A stretch of 64,000 bases of DNA from NCBI RefSeq assembly GCF_033118175.1, contig NC_083704.1, positions 51,610,501 to 51,674,500 of the forward strand, given 5' to 3'. The notes beneath the pieces were generated by a model that did no database searches, was not told where the DNA came from, and saw only the letters and a program-made list of their open reading frames with translations. The stretch comes from Dama dama. Taxonomy: Eukaryota > Chordata > Mammalia > Artiodactyla > Cervidae. The position numbers and the translations under genes are program-made. Shown here piece after piece: positions 33,578 to 46,610 of the stretch (its first letter is position 1; every line of letters begins with the position of its first letter).

Positions 33578-34905
33578 AAAACTGGACAGCTACATGTAAA
33601 AGAATGAAATCAGAACACTCCCTAACACCATACACAAAAGTAAACTCAAAAGGCATTGAAGACCTAAAGGTAAAGCTGGACATTATAAAACTCTTAGAGG
33701 AAAACATAAGTAGAACAGCCTTTGACACAAATCATAGGAAGATCTTTTTAGATTCACCTTCTAGAGTAATGAAAATAAAAATAAACAAATGGGAGCTATT
33801 TAAACGTAAAAAGCTTTTGCACAGCAAAGAAAACAACAAACAAAAATACAACCTCAGAATGGGAGAAGATATTTGCAAACAAGCAACTGACAAGGGATTA
33901 ACCTCCACAATATACAAAAGCTCAGGCAGTTCAATGTCAAAAAAACGAAAAACCCCCAAATCAGAAAATGGACAGAAGATCAAGACAGACATCTCTCCAA
34001 AGAGGACATACCAATGGCCAAAAAGCATATGAAAAGATACTTAACATCGCTAATTACTGAAGAAATGCAAATCAAAACAACAGTGAGGTACCACCTCACA
34101 CTGGTCAGAATGGCCATCATCAAAGACTCTACCAACAATAAATTCTGGGGAGGGTGTGAGGAAAAGGGAACCCTTCTATACTGTTGCTTGAAACGTAAAC
34201 TGGTACAGTCACTATGGAGAACTAAAAAAAAAAGAAACTAAACTAAAAATAGAACTACTCTATGACCCAACAATCCCACTCCTAGGCATATACCTGGAAA
34301 AAAACATTGCGCAAAAAGATACACGCACCCCAATATTCACTGCAGTACTATTTACAATGGCCAGGACATGAGAAGGCAGTCTAAATGTCCATCAACAGAG
34401 AAATGGATAAAAGAAGATGTGGTACATATACACTGTACATACACAATGGAATGCTACTCAGCCATAAAAGAATAAAATAATGCCATTCAAAGCAATATTG
34501 AGAGACCTAGAATTGTACTGAGTGAAATAAGTCAGACATAAAAGACAAATATCACATGATATCACTTTTATGTGGAATCTTAAAAAAGGGTACTAATGAA
34601 CTTATTTACAAACAGTAGAGTCACAAATGCAGAAAACAAACACTGTTACGAGGGGATACACAGTCGAGGGATAAACTAGAAGACTGGAATTAACATATAC
34701 ACATTGCAATATATAAAACAGATAACTAATAAGAACCTACTGTACAGTGAATTCTACTCAGTACTGTATAATGACCTAAATAGGAAAAGAATCTAAAAAT
34801 GAGTGGATATATGTCTATCTGCAACAGATTCACTCTGTTGTACACCTGAAACTAATACAACATTGCAAATTGACTATAAACAAATAAAAATTAAGGGGAA
34901 TAAAA
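33578..34905 (+). mobile_element. L1 3' end, 5' truncated
   Basis: This is L1 ORF2 C-terminal coding sequence followed by 3'UTR. The frame at 33445-34032 reads across the SINE junction and contains ENISRTAFDTNHRKIFLDSP and KTDISPKRTYQWPKS, typical of the ORF2p end. The tail is gcaaattgactataaacaaa with an A-rich end. Multiple stops are present and it is a dead copy. Confidence 0.88.
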
Positions 34906-35289
34906 AAGAAAGAAGGAAAGTGAAGGGAAACATAACCAGTTAGTGGTGGATGGGAAGGGACCTTCCCAAAGTTTCAAAACCACTTCATGAGAGGTAAGAC
35001 CCAGAACTCAGTCTTGGCTCCTGCATCAAGGTCCAGTCATTGTCCACCTAAACATGCACTCTAGAAAGATTAAAGTCATCAGCTCTGACCACAAAACACC
35101 TTACCACCTAGTGAATGAGACCATGCGCATTCACATACACCCAGTTCTCATTCCAGAAATGATCTGTGACAGCAAAGACAATCCAGGACAACTCAGGTGA
35201 GTAAAACTTCTGTGATGTAGCAGCAGTAGCACACACAGCACTTAACACTTTATGTGAGGGCTGGGAAGCTGCAACAGGGTGTCTGGGTT
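34906..35289. other. Non-repetitive DNA
   Basis: Nothing recognised beyond short low-complexity purine runs next to the L1 tail. Confidence 0.45.
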
Positions 35290-35480
35290 AGAAGCACAGG
35301 ACTTCAGTATCAGGTGACACGGGTTAAAACTGCAGCACCTCACTACCTAGTTGTGAGACAGGGGAAAGGCTGAACTCCATGAGCCAGTCGCTCTAAGAAT
35401 TAAAAATATGAAAAGTGCCTCCTGCAATTCTTAGCACATACTCAATGGTAGCTACTACCATCATCATCATCACTGCTAAC
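35290..35480 (+). repeat. MIR SINE
   Basis: The MIR landmarks are in order: cacgggttaaaactgcagca, ctacctagttgtgagacagg, and a tail tagcacatactcaatggtag. It is followed by a short CAT-rich run. Confidence 0.65.
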
Positions 35481-36464
35481 ACAATTTAAGATCTTCTACA
35501 TGAAGTCAGGAGAATCAACAGTTAAGCTATAAGAGAACAGTTTCTTCTCAGGGCTGAGTGAGGTCTGCAGGGCTCTCCTCCCATACCCCAAATCAGTCTC
35601 CTTTTAGAATCCTGGGGTTTGTTTTAATCAGTCGCCTGCCTTCCCCCTTGCTACTGAACCAGTGATTCTTAACCAAGGGGTGCACCCCACAGAGGATACA
35701 TCTTGGGAAAATGTGTAGGCTCACAGCAGTGGGTGTAGATGGAAGGAGAATATTTAGTATTAGAATGTAATTTCATAGTTTAAAATTAAAACCCTCAATA
35801 CTTGTGACAGGAAGCAAAGCTTGACCTGACCTGTGCTGACGGGATATACAGAGAAGAAACACAACCCTCTCTGCACGTTAATGATCCTCACACAGGATGG
35901 GTAGGAGGCAGTGAGCACATTCACAGAATTGGAAAACACATCAGAATCTTAGAAGTAGGGGCTGGAATCTTTATGTTCATGACAAAAGGGCATGACCTCC
36001 AAAAGAAAACAGTAAGTGGTATGAGCCCCAGATGGTTTCCCTGCTCACATCAAACTTAGACTGAACTGCAAAGTTTCAGAGTCAATAACCCAACATGTCA
36101 GGATTGCCAATAAAGAAAAGTATCAAGACTTCATGAGACCTGCGGTACTGGATACAGGATAAAGGGTGTGTGTGCTTATTAGGTAAGAGGACCACCTATT
36201 TTGACCATTCAGAACAAAATTCTTGAGAGATTTGGGGGTTTAGATCTATGTATTAAACAGGTGAGTTATTTTCATATAATAGCTTATTATTTTGTTGCTT
36301 CTACAATTATATGAAAATTTTCTCTGAGGACAGGTATCATACCTTTTTGTCTCTGCACACTCTGGTGCAAAAGCAGCATAACTGATGGGTGAATGATAAA
36401 CCTCAAGGTGCAGACAGGTACAAAACACATTTTGATAAGCAGGTATTTGTTCAAAGATGGTATC
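35481..36464. other. Mostly unique DNA, possible old DNA-transposon end
   Basis: A phrase cagtgattcttaaccaaggg near 35,660 resembles the end of several hAT MITEs, but the following sequence does not let me name a family. No gene is recognised. Confidence 0.35.
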
Positions 36465-36580
36465 ATGTGGGGGTTAAAAGCACCAACAATGGAACCATAC
36501 TCTGCAAGGATGGGGATTTACAGTCTACCATTGACTAGCTGCATGTCTGGGCTTACTCCTCTTCACCCCTCAGCCTCCTC
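36465..36580 (+). repeat. MIR SINE fragment
   Basis: It contains gggttaaaagcaccaacaat, then ttgactagctgcatgtctgg and a cctcagcctcctcgtgctcc stretch. The 3' part is missing. Confidence 0.55.
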
Positions 36581-37449
36581 GTGCTCCTGTCCCCTGGGTA
36601 GTGAAGACTGAATACAGGAGGGACTACACACTCTGGGATCTGGAACCCCATACACAGCCCAACCCCTCCTCGCCCAAAGCCCTTGGCGACAGCCCGAAGG
36701 CTGGATCACTGGGGTTTTAACAGAAAGCAACTGCATATTTAAGGGTCTGTGAGGCTCTCCCTCGGGAAAAAGAGGGAGAGAATCAGCAAGTGTCTCATCT
36801 CTATCAACCACTGAGGAAACTGAAAGGAAAGCAAAGCCCTGCTTTCCCAGTGAGCAGCTCAGAGCTCCCCAGAGGAGGCATTGAGGAGTCCCTTCATCAT
36901 ACGCAGTGGGAACGGGGAGGGGTGACACAGAGAGAAGAGTCCTAGGCAATCACCAGTTCGGCCACGGACAGGGGTCCTGACCGAGGGCCTCAGCCGGGCT
37001 CCCTTATTTCCGAGTTCACCAAGCTGGCCCTGGTGCCTGTCAGTACCTCCCTATCTGCAGAATTTCTCAAGGCTGAGAAACCAATTTCTTCCACGCCTGG
37101 GTAATTCCCAAGCAACTAAATGGATTGCTTCATCTAGCTGCAAATAAGCATGAGAAATTTCAGCCTGATTAGTTTGTCTGAACATATAAATGTCTGCAGG
37201 CAGACTTTCAGAACTAGGACCAACATCTCAACCCTGGGCACAGGGCACAAAGAGGGCGGCAGGCTTGCTCGTGCCCATGGTGGTGACCTGGGAAGAGTGT
37301 GCAGAGGAGAGGGGACTGTGCCAGGCCTCACATGCTTCTGGTGAACAGGAGAGGTTGTTGTACAAATTAATAGGTCTCCAGGGAGAGAGTTCACACGCAG
37401 CCTAGGGTTTGACTTATACTCCATGATTCCACTAATGCTCACATTTAAG
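36581..37449. other. Non-repetitive DNA, no gene recognised
   Basis: Frames at 36563-36949 (minus) and 37134-37442 (minus) lack any recognisable family. Confidence 0.45.
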
Positions 37450-37515
37450 ATGTTATTATACCCATTCTATAAAGGAGGAAACTGAGGCCTAGAAACGTGA
37501 AGTAACTTGAAAGTC
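37450..37515 (-). repeat. MIR core fragment, antisense
   Basis: The short segment tataaaggaggaaactgagg followed by gaagtaacttg is the antisense MIR core. Confidence 0.5.
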
Positions 37516-37639
37516 TGGGTTATTGAATATTCAATTACTTTAACACCAAAAATTATCAATTGTATACCCTTTTAAAAATCAACAACAAAGAAATGCTTTG
37601 AAATTCATATCAAAATCACAGAAATCTATGCTCTTATAT

Positions 37640-37981
37640 ACTTTCTGTGGTGCAACTGCACATCTAAAAATGTATTCTAAGAAAATACTCATGGACATAC
37701 ATGGCAAGATATTTTGCCACCAAGATATTTAATGCAACATGGTTTATAGCAGTTAAAAGAAGAAAACAACCTAAATTTAACATAGTTTAAAGGGAACAAC
37801 CATTTTAATGGAATATTATGCAGTCAGCAAGCATATCTATAGAAGACCACAAGATACCAAAGACATTCACAGTATGTCATTCAGTTTTAAGAGAGTGTGT
37901 TTAAATGATTCCTTTTTTATTTTCACCAAAAGATGTATTACAAGGACAATGAACATTTATGGGGTTGAAATAATGAATTCT
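37640..37981 (+). mobile_element. Ancient L1M 3' fragment interrupted by BovB
   Basis: The old-L1 phrases are ctaagaaaatactcatggac, gtttatagcagttaaaagaa, and aatggaatattatgcagtca. The sequence is strongly diverged. A BovB tail inserted at its right side. Confidence 0.6.
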
Positions 37982-37994
37982 AAAAGAAGAATCA

Positions 37995-38219
37995 GTCCTG
38001 ATGCAAAGGACTGGCTCATTAGAAAAGACCCTGGTGTTGGGAAGGATTACAGGCAGGAGGAGAAAGGGACGACAGAGGACGAGATGGTTGGATGGCATCA
38101 CCGACTTGATGGACATGAGTTTGAGCAAGCTCCAGGAGTTGAAGGACAGGGGAGCTTGGTGTGCTGCAATACATGGGATCTCAAAGAGCTGGATACAACT
38201 GAGCGACTGGACTGAACTG
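37995..38219 (+). mobile_element. BovB 3' tail (copy 5)
   Basis: This is a 225-bp BovB end from gtcctgatgcaaaggactgg to gactggactgaactg. The duplication aaaagaagaatca at 37982-37994 and 38220-38232 (13 bp, perfect) bounds it. Confidence 0.93.
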
Positions 38220-38371
38220 AAAAGAAGAATCAAGCAAAGAAGAGAATCTTTTGGTGACTCACTTACAAGCCAGCTAGGTGGCAGTACATGGTAGAGTTGG
38301 GGCAAGTTTCTTCAGAAGTTTGTGTATGTTCAGAAGGTTATGTACATTTAGCATCCAACAGAGGTGAGGAA

Positions 38372-38612
38372 AGAGTACAAGACCTCTACACCGAAAACTA
38401 CAATAGCTTGCTGAGATCAAGAAAAAAAGAACTAAATTCATGGAAAATCATCCCATACTCTTGGATCAGAAGGTTTAATCTAATAAGATGTCAATACTCT
38501 ATAAATAGATCTAAACATTCAAAGAATTCCTTCCAAAATCCCAGGTGGTGTTTTGCAGAAATTGACAACTGATCTAAAATGCATGGAAAATGCAAGGGGC
38601 CAGGAATAGATC
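38372..38612 (+). mobile_element. L1 ORF2 interior fragment
   Basis: It translates in a frame at 38288-38572 with QDLYTENYNSLL, WKIIPYSWIRRFNL and NPRWCFAEIDN. These match the thumb-like region of L1 ORF2p downstream of the RT box. It lacks a 3' tail here and the ends are ragged. Confidence 0.75.
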
Positions 38613-39954
38613 AAGGAATAAATGATTCCACTTTACAAATGTATATTATTTTATTGTTCTTGTTCCTGTTTCCTACATGTCTGAAATGAACATGTTTTAT
38701 TTTAAACTTTTCTAAGCTGATATGAAAGGGGAAATGCAGGCTGAGCCCCTTCCTTTTCAGGAGAAACTAATTTGTACAAAAGGAAAGGATTCCTTCCACT
38801 GGAAAACTACTTAAAATTCAATTTACATTCAGCTTTTTTTTTTTTAACCAGGAACATACCTGTGGTATTCACCAAAAAAGAAAAAAAGAGGATCACCGAT
38901 AACATATCCAAATTTGGCCACTTAAAACTTACTTACTTCCAGGGTTGGCTAAGCTGCTAGAGCTCTGAAGAACATTTTCAAGTGGAATCAAGTTTCTTTG
39001 CTGTCCAGGACCCAGAAAAGTCTTCCAAGATGACAAGGGTATCAGTTGCAGAATTCTGCCAAGACGCAATCTCTCAACGCCAGGCCTGGCACATCCCTCT
39101 CCACCAGCTGTGCCCCAGCCTTCACTAATTAACCAGAAGTTCAATTCCTTTCACTGCAGCTAGCCCCAGGGGTTAATTCTTCTGAAGTCAGCCTTTCTTT
39201 TGGCTTTTGTAGAAGTAGCAGTAAGGAGAAATAAAAGGGAAACGCAGTCTCAAACTGAGTACAACAGAGCAACAAGGCTTTTCTTCCAGCTCCCTTTCTT
39301 CAACAGAAGGCATTCCAAAACCAATCTTCGTCTAAAATCTATACTGTTTGAGTCTATGAAGACATATTAATAAAACTTCCTTACTTACGAATTGTGACTT
39401 GTTAATGTTTGATACTAAAACATTTTCTTTCCATTCGTCTTACTGCCAAGCACCCTTCATTGTCAAATCAGAAATTGATTGAGAAGTAAAGTGAATGGAG
39501 AGAGGGGCAATAAGGAACAATTTTAGAGTTTCCCTTTAAAAATCTGACAGCTCCCTAGAAAAACCTATTTCTAAATGTTGGGAAACGATAAACATCAAAC
39601 TCTCAAGAGAAAGGCCATGCTAAAGAAGAAAACATGATTGCAGGCCCCCGTTTTTCCAGGTCGTGGTCTTGCTCTCAGGCCTCCCCTGAGATGGGATGCC
39701 AGCGTTTACAGGGAACAGAACAGGGACCCGCGTGCGTGCTGTCCGAGCCCGCTGGGCTGCCTGCATTCCTTGGCTCGTCACCAGCACCACAACTGGCCAA
39801 GGGTTCTGGCATTTTTATTGCAGAGACGGGAAGGAGTTAAAAATATAAAGTCCAGAATGGCAGCAATTTTTTCAAGCAGCAGCTGGCACTGGGGACTCCT
39901 CTCCCCAAGCAGAGTAAAGCAGAGATTTCTGCGGCCCGAGAGGAAGATCAGATC
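38613..39954. other. Non-repetitive DNA, no gene recognised
   Basis: A T-run lies at 38834-38845. The patch at 39,640-39,800 is GC-richer. Frames at 39634-40042 read through it without known domains. Confidence 0.45.
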
Positions 39955-40065
39955 AGGCCTCTGGATCCCAAAAGACCTGGGTTTAAGTCCAGGTCCCCCA
40001 CTTCCTGGTGCTACAATTTTGAGCAAATCCTCAGCCCTGTGAGCTTCCTTCTTGTACCTCAAATG
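39955..40065 (+). repeat. MIR SINE fragment
   Basis: The reading is agacctgggtttaagtccag, then cccacttcctggtgctacaa and agcaaatcctcagccctg, in MIR order. Confidence 0.65.
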
Positions 40066-40104
40066 TGCATATGACTAGTCCCCCAAACTGCTCTATTTAT
40101 TTTT

Positions 40105-40285
40105 CAGACAATTATCAGCCTCCAATATCATTCATAATTTACTTAGTTATTATGTTTAGTTTATCATCTATCTTCCTAAAGAACAGAATCTTCAACAAGG
40201 AAGAGACTTTCTTCAAGTTTACTCAGTGCTGTATCCCTAGTATCCAGAACAGCATCTCAAATACCTGCTGAATAATTTTTTAAAA
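40105..40285 (+). repeat. L2 LINE 3' end
   Basis: It contains aacagaatcttcaacaagga, then gctgtatccctagtatccag and acctgctgaataattttt, matching the L2 3' terminus in order. Confidence 0.65.
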
Positions 40286-40560
40286 AACGAGAGTTCCAAA
40301 CTGCTTCTTAGACAATGATACAAATTAAATGACAAAACAGTGGAAAACATCTGGCACACAAAGACTGTTTATTTCTTCCCTGTCCTTTTAAACTTTTCAA
40401 AGAACTGTTCAGCTTTTTTCTTTTTTTTTAATCTCATAGCGTTAGGACAGAAAAAATGTGGTTGGGGGGAGCAGGAGGGAAATGCATGGTCCAGTTCTCA
40501 GCCTCAGGGAAGGTATCATTTTTTTATTTTTTGCCCCCATTATAGAATGAAGGCAACTGA

Positions 40561-40948
40561 AGAAGGCTGAGCACTGAAGAAATGATGCTTTTGAACTGTG
40601 GTGTTGGAGAAGACTCTTCAGAGTCCCTTGGACTGCAAGGAGATCCAACCAGTCCATCCTAAAGGAGATCAGTCCTGGGTGTTCATTGGAAGGACTGATG
40701 CTGAAGCTGAAGCTCCAATACTTTGGCCACCTGATGCGAAGAACTGAGTCATTGGAAAAGGACCTTGATGCTGGGAAATACTAAAAGCAACAGGAGAAGG
40801 GGCGACAGAGGATGAGATGGTTAGACAGCATCACCAACTCAACGGTAAGAGTTTGAGCAAACTCTGGGAGACAGTGAAGGACAGGGAAGCCTGGCATGCT
40901 GCAGTTCATGGGGTTGTAAAGAGTCGAACACAACTGAGCAACTGAACA
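40561..40948 (+). mobile_element. BovB 3' end (copy 6)
   Basis: It begins gaaggctgagcactgaagaa and ends ctgagcaactgaac. It encodes the end of the BovB C-terminal block (seen in the antisense frame 40442-40657) and is degraded. A short shared gcaactgaa (from about 40553 and 40938) may be the target duplication but overlaps the BovB tail itself. Confidence 0.9.
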
Positions 40949-43900
40949 ACTAAATTCTAGAGAAGTGAGTGATATACTCGTCTCCTGATGCTGCTGGAAA
41001 AACTGCCATAAATGTAGTATCTTAAAAAACAAAATTAATATGTTATAGATTCTTGAGGAGAGATGTCAGAATGGGTCCTATGGGGCTGAAATTAAGGTGT
41101 TGGCACAACTGTGTTCCTTCTTGAGGCTCTAGGCGAGAATCTGTTTCCTTGCCTTTTCCAGCTTCTAGAAGGTGCCCACCCCCACCTTCCTTAGCTTGGA
41201 GTCGAATCTCTCTGACCTCTGCTTCCATTATCACATCTTCTGTCTCTGACCTTCTTAAAAACATTGGGTGGGCCCACCTGAAAAATCCACAATTTCTCTA
41301 GCTCAAGATCCTTGACCCAATGACACCTGCAAAGCTCCTTTTGTCAAGTGAGGTAGCCTATTCACAGAATTCCTGGCATAAGGATGTGGACACCATTTGG
41401 GGAGCTGTTACTCTGCTGCATTTTCCCCCAAAATGGCACAGTAAATGACAAAGAGAGGACCACTACCCAGGGTTCCTGCCTCCTGACAGAATCCCTTCCA
41501 ACACTGGAGCTACCTCTCTACAAATTCATGGGCTCACAAGTGTGTACACACACACAGTAGAGGATATAACCATGAGAAAGTAGGAGGCCCCCAAGGGCAG
41601 AGGACCAGGCTGAAGGTCTTAGAGTAAGCCTGCGATTACCCAGGTTCTCTGCTCCTGCCCTCCTCCCCAACTGCCGTGCAATCTGCTTGAACATCAGCCA
41701 GAAGGGGCGTACTCACAGTGTACATGCCATGAGGTTCTCAATGCCCCATGGATCTTGACCTCATTCTCCATTTCTTTCTGACATTTAAAGCAGTAAGCTG
41801 TTAAGACTCATTTCTTTAGTGATGACAGAATTCTACAACTGAAAAGAAACACTAGGAGATCAGGAAAGTCTATCCTGATACCAGCCTGAGCTGCTTGTCA
41901 ACAACAGATGCCACCATCTAGTAATGTATTTTACTATACACATCCTACATCCCCCTCCTCCTGTTCAGCCAGTCTGTCTGAACCATCCCCTGGGCACATA
42001 TCACAAGATGCCTCTATCATTCACATCTTCATGAGTGCCAGGCTGTAAAGTCCTTAAAGGCAAGAACCATGAAAACAGTTTTCAATCTTTTTTCATTCTT
42101 ACCTGGCATCTCCCTTGCTACAAGTTCCACTGCATTCTAGGCAAACTGAGTCTGGTCAGACAGGTGTCGCCAGGAGCTGAGATCACTGGAGTGGGTGATG
42201 GCAGGCAAGGGTCCAAGACAGCAGAAGGTATGGTCTGAGTTGGTGGGCTCTGCTGAGCTGGTCAGGGAGGAGCAGGGAAGCAACTCCAGATGCTGAGCAG
42301 CTCCTGGGGCCCATTGAAGACTGAGAACTAACACATGGTCCTTCCTGGTTCTTGGAGCCTCCACAGTGATCTGGGGCTTTGGAGGTGGTCATATGTGGAT
42401 GAGGGTTCCAGGGCAGTGCGGGGGAGTGGCATGTCCTCCACCCCTTCATTTAACCTCTGGTGTTCATCTTTCCTTCCACGTTAAAGTACTGTTAGCATCT
42501 GTCTCAACTCCTACCAATGTCCCCACCAGCATCCTCTTGAGGATGCGCCCTTTGCCTTCTGCTCAGGGAAAAGGCACACAGTCCAGGGAGGAGCCGGTCA
42601 TCACAACCTAACTGCTAACATGAAGACAGGCTGAAACCACCAAGGTGAAACTCCCTATTAAGCAGCTGTATACGACCATCAGCTGAACTAATGAACCATT
42701 CTAATGCCTAAACAATTAGCTCCCCCAGAAAAGGGACAATCAGTGGACAGACAACGTGAAGAACATAAACAACTGAAACAGAGGGAAAGCCACAACAGGA
42801 GATGAGAACTATGAGGGAGAAAACCCCTTCCAGCACACAACTCCAGATTGATGGGGGAATTCGGAAAGTCGATTTTTCATATTTGGGTGATTGGGGGGAA
42901 AATGATAGCAGAACAGCCTTCAAGTCTCAAAAGGCTCCGTGCTCTGATAAGAACTCTTCACACTCTTGGTCCAGGGGAAGATACAGATCTTGGAAAAGAG
43001 GCTCCCTGATGCCCATCATGGTACCTGCTGCACACACCCACATCTGTGGGTTCCACTAGAATGTGAGCAAGGGAAGGGGACTTAAGGATGCTACTGCTCT
43101 CTCATGCATGAAAACCGTGGGACCCACTGCATTTTCTTGTGAGCAAAAACAAAACAAAACAAAACAAAACCACCTCGGCTTCCTTCTGCATTAGAGGCTC
43201 TGTATCTCCCTTCTGCTTTGAAAACAGTCTCAGGGCCCCACGCAGACTTCACAGCCCCCTACCGGGTACCACGTCACCTCACTTCATTTCCTCTGTAAGG
43301 CAGGTGCTGTCTGAAGTTACCTTCTCTGGTTTAGCTGTTTACTGCCTGTTCCCCACAGGGAACATCAGCTCCACATGGAGACTGTTCACCAAGCAGCCCC
43401 AATACCAAGCACGGTCACTGTCATGTGGTAAGCGAAAACTTGAAGTAACTGAACTAATGGAAAACAGCATGAGAAACCTGGGTCTAACTTCTCATGTGAC
43501 TTGAGTCTCAGTGATCCCAGAGCCTTTGAAGGACTTACCCTCAAGTAAGGCTCAGACAACCACCTTTCAGACCAGCTGGTGACTTCAAATGCTTTAAAGG
43601 AAAACAATTTCTCACCTTAATGCTGTCTAAGTTAGGCCACTACTATTAACCAGACTGCACACTTATGGGTGAGGGCCTGTGTGTCCATGCAGTCTCCCAC
43701 TTCTTTTGCCTTTTCACACGTGCACACTCACACACCTGCATGCACACACACGTCTTCCCTCCCTTACTCCTAGTCAATCAGACTTTGCCAGGCCCAGCAG
43801 GTTCTATTGCTGGGCTTTTTCTGTTCTTTCCTCTTCTAAGATTCCGCCTTACTCACATCATTCTTTTTTTACACCTTCTAAGAAAAGCAGCAGCTCCCTG

Positions 43901-44448
43901 AAGAATGGAGTCTAACATCATTTGTGATCGCAGCTCTTGCAGAGCTGGCTGCGGCTGCAGCCATCTCTGCTGGTGACCCAGGTGCTCAGGTGGGACACAA
44001 GGTCACGTCTCAGCCGGTGGGTAAGGCAGCGCCTTTGGCCCACCTGCTGGCAGGGGGCGGGGGTGGGGGTGGTCAGGCTGAGAAGTAAAACAGTCCAGCT
44101 CCCTGGGTGGCCTTGGAGCACAGCCCTGCTCATACTTCAAGGGTGAAGAGGAGCCACCCCTTGCCTCCCTCTTTTCCCTCACTTGCTCACGAACTCAGCA
44201 CCAACAGGATGTTCCTGATAATTTTACAGTCCTCAGACAGAGGGGAACAGACCCTCTCGTACAGAGAGCTACGATCAACAACGTTCTCATCACCATCAAA
44301 TGCCAAGTGCCTGTGGGGGGTTTATACAAGTCAGACGAATAGTCCGAAGTGGCTGAATTCAGACCTCAGAACACCCCACACTGACTTCTTCAATTTGTGC
44401 CCTCCAAAAGGTATCTGAATTTTAAAAACAGGCATATGGGCAGTAGGA
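40949..44448. other. Non-repetitive DNA with simple repeats, no gene recognised
   Basis: It contains an AAAAC repeat at 43146-43170, a CA-rich patch at 43718-43752 and a G-run block at 44053-44072. Frames at 42802-43059, 43139-43504 and 44107-44418 have no recognisable family. I see no splice-bounded conserved exon. Confidence 0.4.
43146..43170 (+). repeat. AAAAC simple repeat
   Basis: About five tandem copies of aaaac follow a gagc. It may be the remnant of a poly-A tail or a plain microsatellite. Confidence 0.85.
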
Positions 44449-44656
44449 CGAGCTTCCCTGGTTGGCTCAGCCGTAAAGAATCTACCTGCCAATGCAGGAG
44501 ACGCAGATTCAATCCATGGGTCAGGAAGATCCCATCAAGGAGGGAATGGCAACCCACTCCAGTATTCTTACCTGGGAAATCCCATGGACAGAGGAGCCTG
44601 GCTACACACAGACCATGGGGTCGAAGAGTCAGGCATGACTTGGTAACTAAACAACA
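44449..44656 (+). mobile_element. Bov-tA SINE (tRNA-Glu head, BovB tail)
   Basis: The head cttccctggttggctcagcc has the tRNA-derived start and a B-box-like gattcaatcc near 44507. The body runs through ggcaacccactccagtattc and the BovB-like tail cgaagagtcaggcatgactt. Imperfect flanking copies of atatgggcagtag / atatgtgcgatag may be the target duplication. Confidence 0.85.
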
Positions 44657-45044
44657 ATATGTGCGATAGCATTTTAAAATCTGAAAGAAAAATGTGATGT
44701 CCACAGAAAGTCTTTGGGATTCTCTGCTTTAGCTTAACTTTAACAGACAGTTTTGTGGTGACCAAAAAAAACAAAAAAAGAATATATATATAAAACCACT
44801 GGGATCAGTGTATATTTCTTCCAAAAAGTGTTGACTACTTACATGTGTGTCATTAGAGAAAGAAGCAGGAGGCACTTAGAGTCACTTAATTCCAAGCAGG
44901 CTGTTATACCCCTTTTGTTTATGGGCCTCACCCATGAAGTAATTAGACAGGTGCCCTTCTGTTTAAGTACAAGTGACTTCCCGCCTCCTACAACTGAGCT
45001 TGTTCAATTTCCTTAAGCTCCTGACAGATGTCGGGTGACATTAC
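44657..45044. other. Non-repetitive DNA
   Basis: A short TA run lies at 44782-44792. Nothing else was recognised. Confidence 0.45.
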
Positions 45045-45440
45045 ATAAATGAGATTGTGTCCCTCTCCTCCTCAAAACCCTCAAATGGCTCCCCATCTAA
45101 TTCAGAATAAAATCCTAGGCCCTCGTAGGAGCTGGGAAGACCTCATGCAACCTGGCCTCCCATAATCCCCTGCCCCCACTCCACCTCTGTCAGATGCACC
45201 CCTTGCCATCTTCCCAAGACAACACACGTTCTCCCATCTCCTTGGGGCCTCAGCCCATGCTGTTCCTTCTGGCTCAATATCGTCTCTCTGGATGTGCAAC
45301 AAACCTTTCTCCCTCACCTTATTCAGGTCCCTGCTGACATATCGCCTCAGCAAAGAAGCCTTTCCTGGCCCCTCAAAACGTGTAATAGCATCACCCTACC
45401 CTCTTCTCATTCCTTCATTCTGTCCGTATCCCACGCCCCT
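45045..45440 (+). repeat. L2 LINE 3' coding-region remnant
   Basis: The L2 landmarks appear in order: ccctcaaatggctccccatc, aattcagaataaaatcctag, ctcagcccatgctgttcctt, cttattcaggtccctgctga, and agaagcctttcctggcccct. It is ancient and non-coding now. Confidence 0.78.
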
Positions 45441-46399
45441 GCCAGATGCCACAGGGAAGCCCCAGCCCTGGGGCGTGTCTCTCCCCCACCGGTGTGCAGG
45501 AGGACCTGTCTGGTTCGCTGCGGCTCCTTGGCGCCCAGACAAGGGCCTGCCTGTGACACAGGAGGGAGCTGCCCAGTAACTCCCGTCCAACTGCTGAATG
45601 GACGTGAGCAATTGCTGCCTTAGTGCAGAAAAGACTCAGCTGTTCCTGGAATGGCAGAGAGAGAACAGAAAGGGGCAGGAGGAGGGACACGTTCCGGCCA
45701 CCCGGTTTTGCCAGAAGTTGGTGGCAAAATGTGTTGAGTGACATGTATTTAACAAGCATCCCAGGGTACATATGATATTTATGTATTAATTAATGAATAC
45801 CAGAACTAGGTCACCTGGTTATTCCCTTCAGTCAACAAGCTTTTCCCAAATGCGTAGGAGGGACTGAGTTCATTTATGCTTGTACAGTTTCCAGCAAAGA
45901 GGAAACATCACTCCCACCTTTAGAAGTTTATCATTTCAGAATTAAAAAGACAGAAATGAGGGCAAATCCACACAGCTCTGAGTGGACAGGGGGCCACACA
46001 TACAGGGTCAACAGAGTCAGTGGACACACACAGAGTTTGTGAAGCTGGTATTAGAGGGGATAGTAGACACGATGCTAGATCCCAGGAAAGAGAGAGGCTA
46101 TCCCAGACAGAATGAGGGGAAGAGGCGAAGAGCCACTTGTGACATAAAGGTGGAGAGACGGTGGTGATGCCAAGAGGGCCAGATGTGGAGTGAGGGGGAA
46201 TGAGATGCTATTGTACAGGTGGACACGGTTCTGCACTGCAGGCTTGCGAGGGGTCAGTGCCTTCTGAAATGTTTATTTCAATCTCCAAATGTTTACTGAA
46301 AGCCCACATGTAAGGGAACAGCAGGAAGCACAGGTGGGAGGGTTTTCAGTCCCCACAGTGATGGAGAACAGCTCACAATAGCAGCCGCAGACATGTCCT
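45441..46399. other. Non-repetitive DNA, no gene recognised
   Basis: Overlapping frames at 45294-45771 extend from the L2 remnant into GC-rich sequence and are not credible genes. Confidence 0.45.
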
Positions 46400-46610
46400 G
46401 GATGCTCCCTGGTGCCCTGAACCCTCTGTGCACTCCACGCCTGCATCTGCCCATTTAATCCTCTCAACAATACCAGGAGGTGGGCGCTACTGCCAGCTTC
46501 TAGATGAGGAAGCTCTGAGAGGTTACCAAACCCAAGGTCATCCAGCTCTAAGAAGTGAGGTCATGATTTCAATCAGTAGCTTGGTCCAAAGCCTATGCCC
46601 TTTACAAATA
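46400..46610 (-). repeat. MIR/L2-like fragment, antisense
   Basis: The phrases atttaatcctctcaacaata, tagatgaggaagctctgaga and cccaaggtcatccagctcta are the complement of the MIR 3' half and core. Confidence 0.65.
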
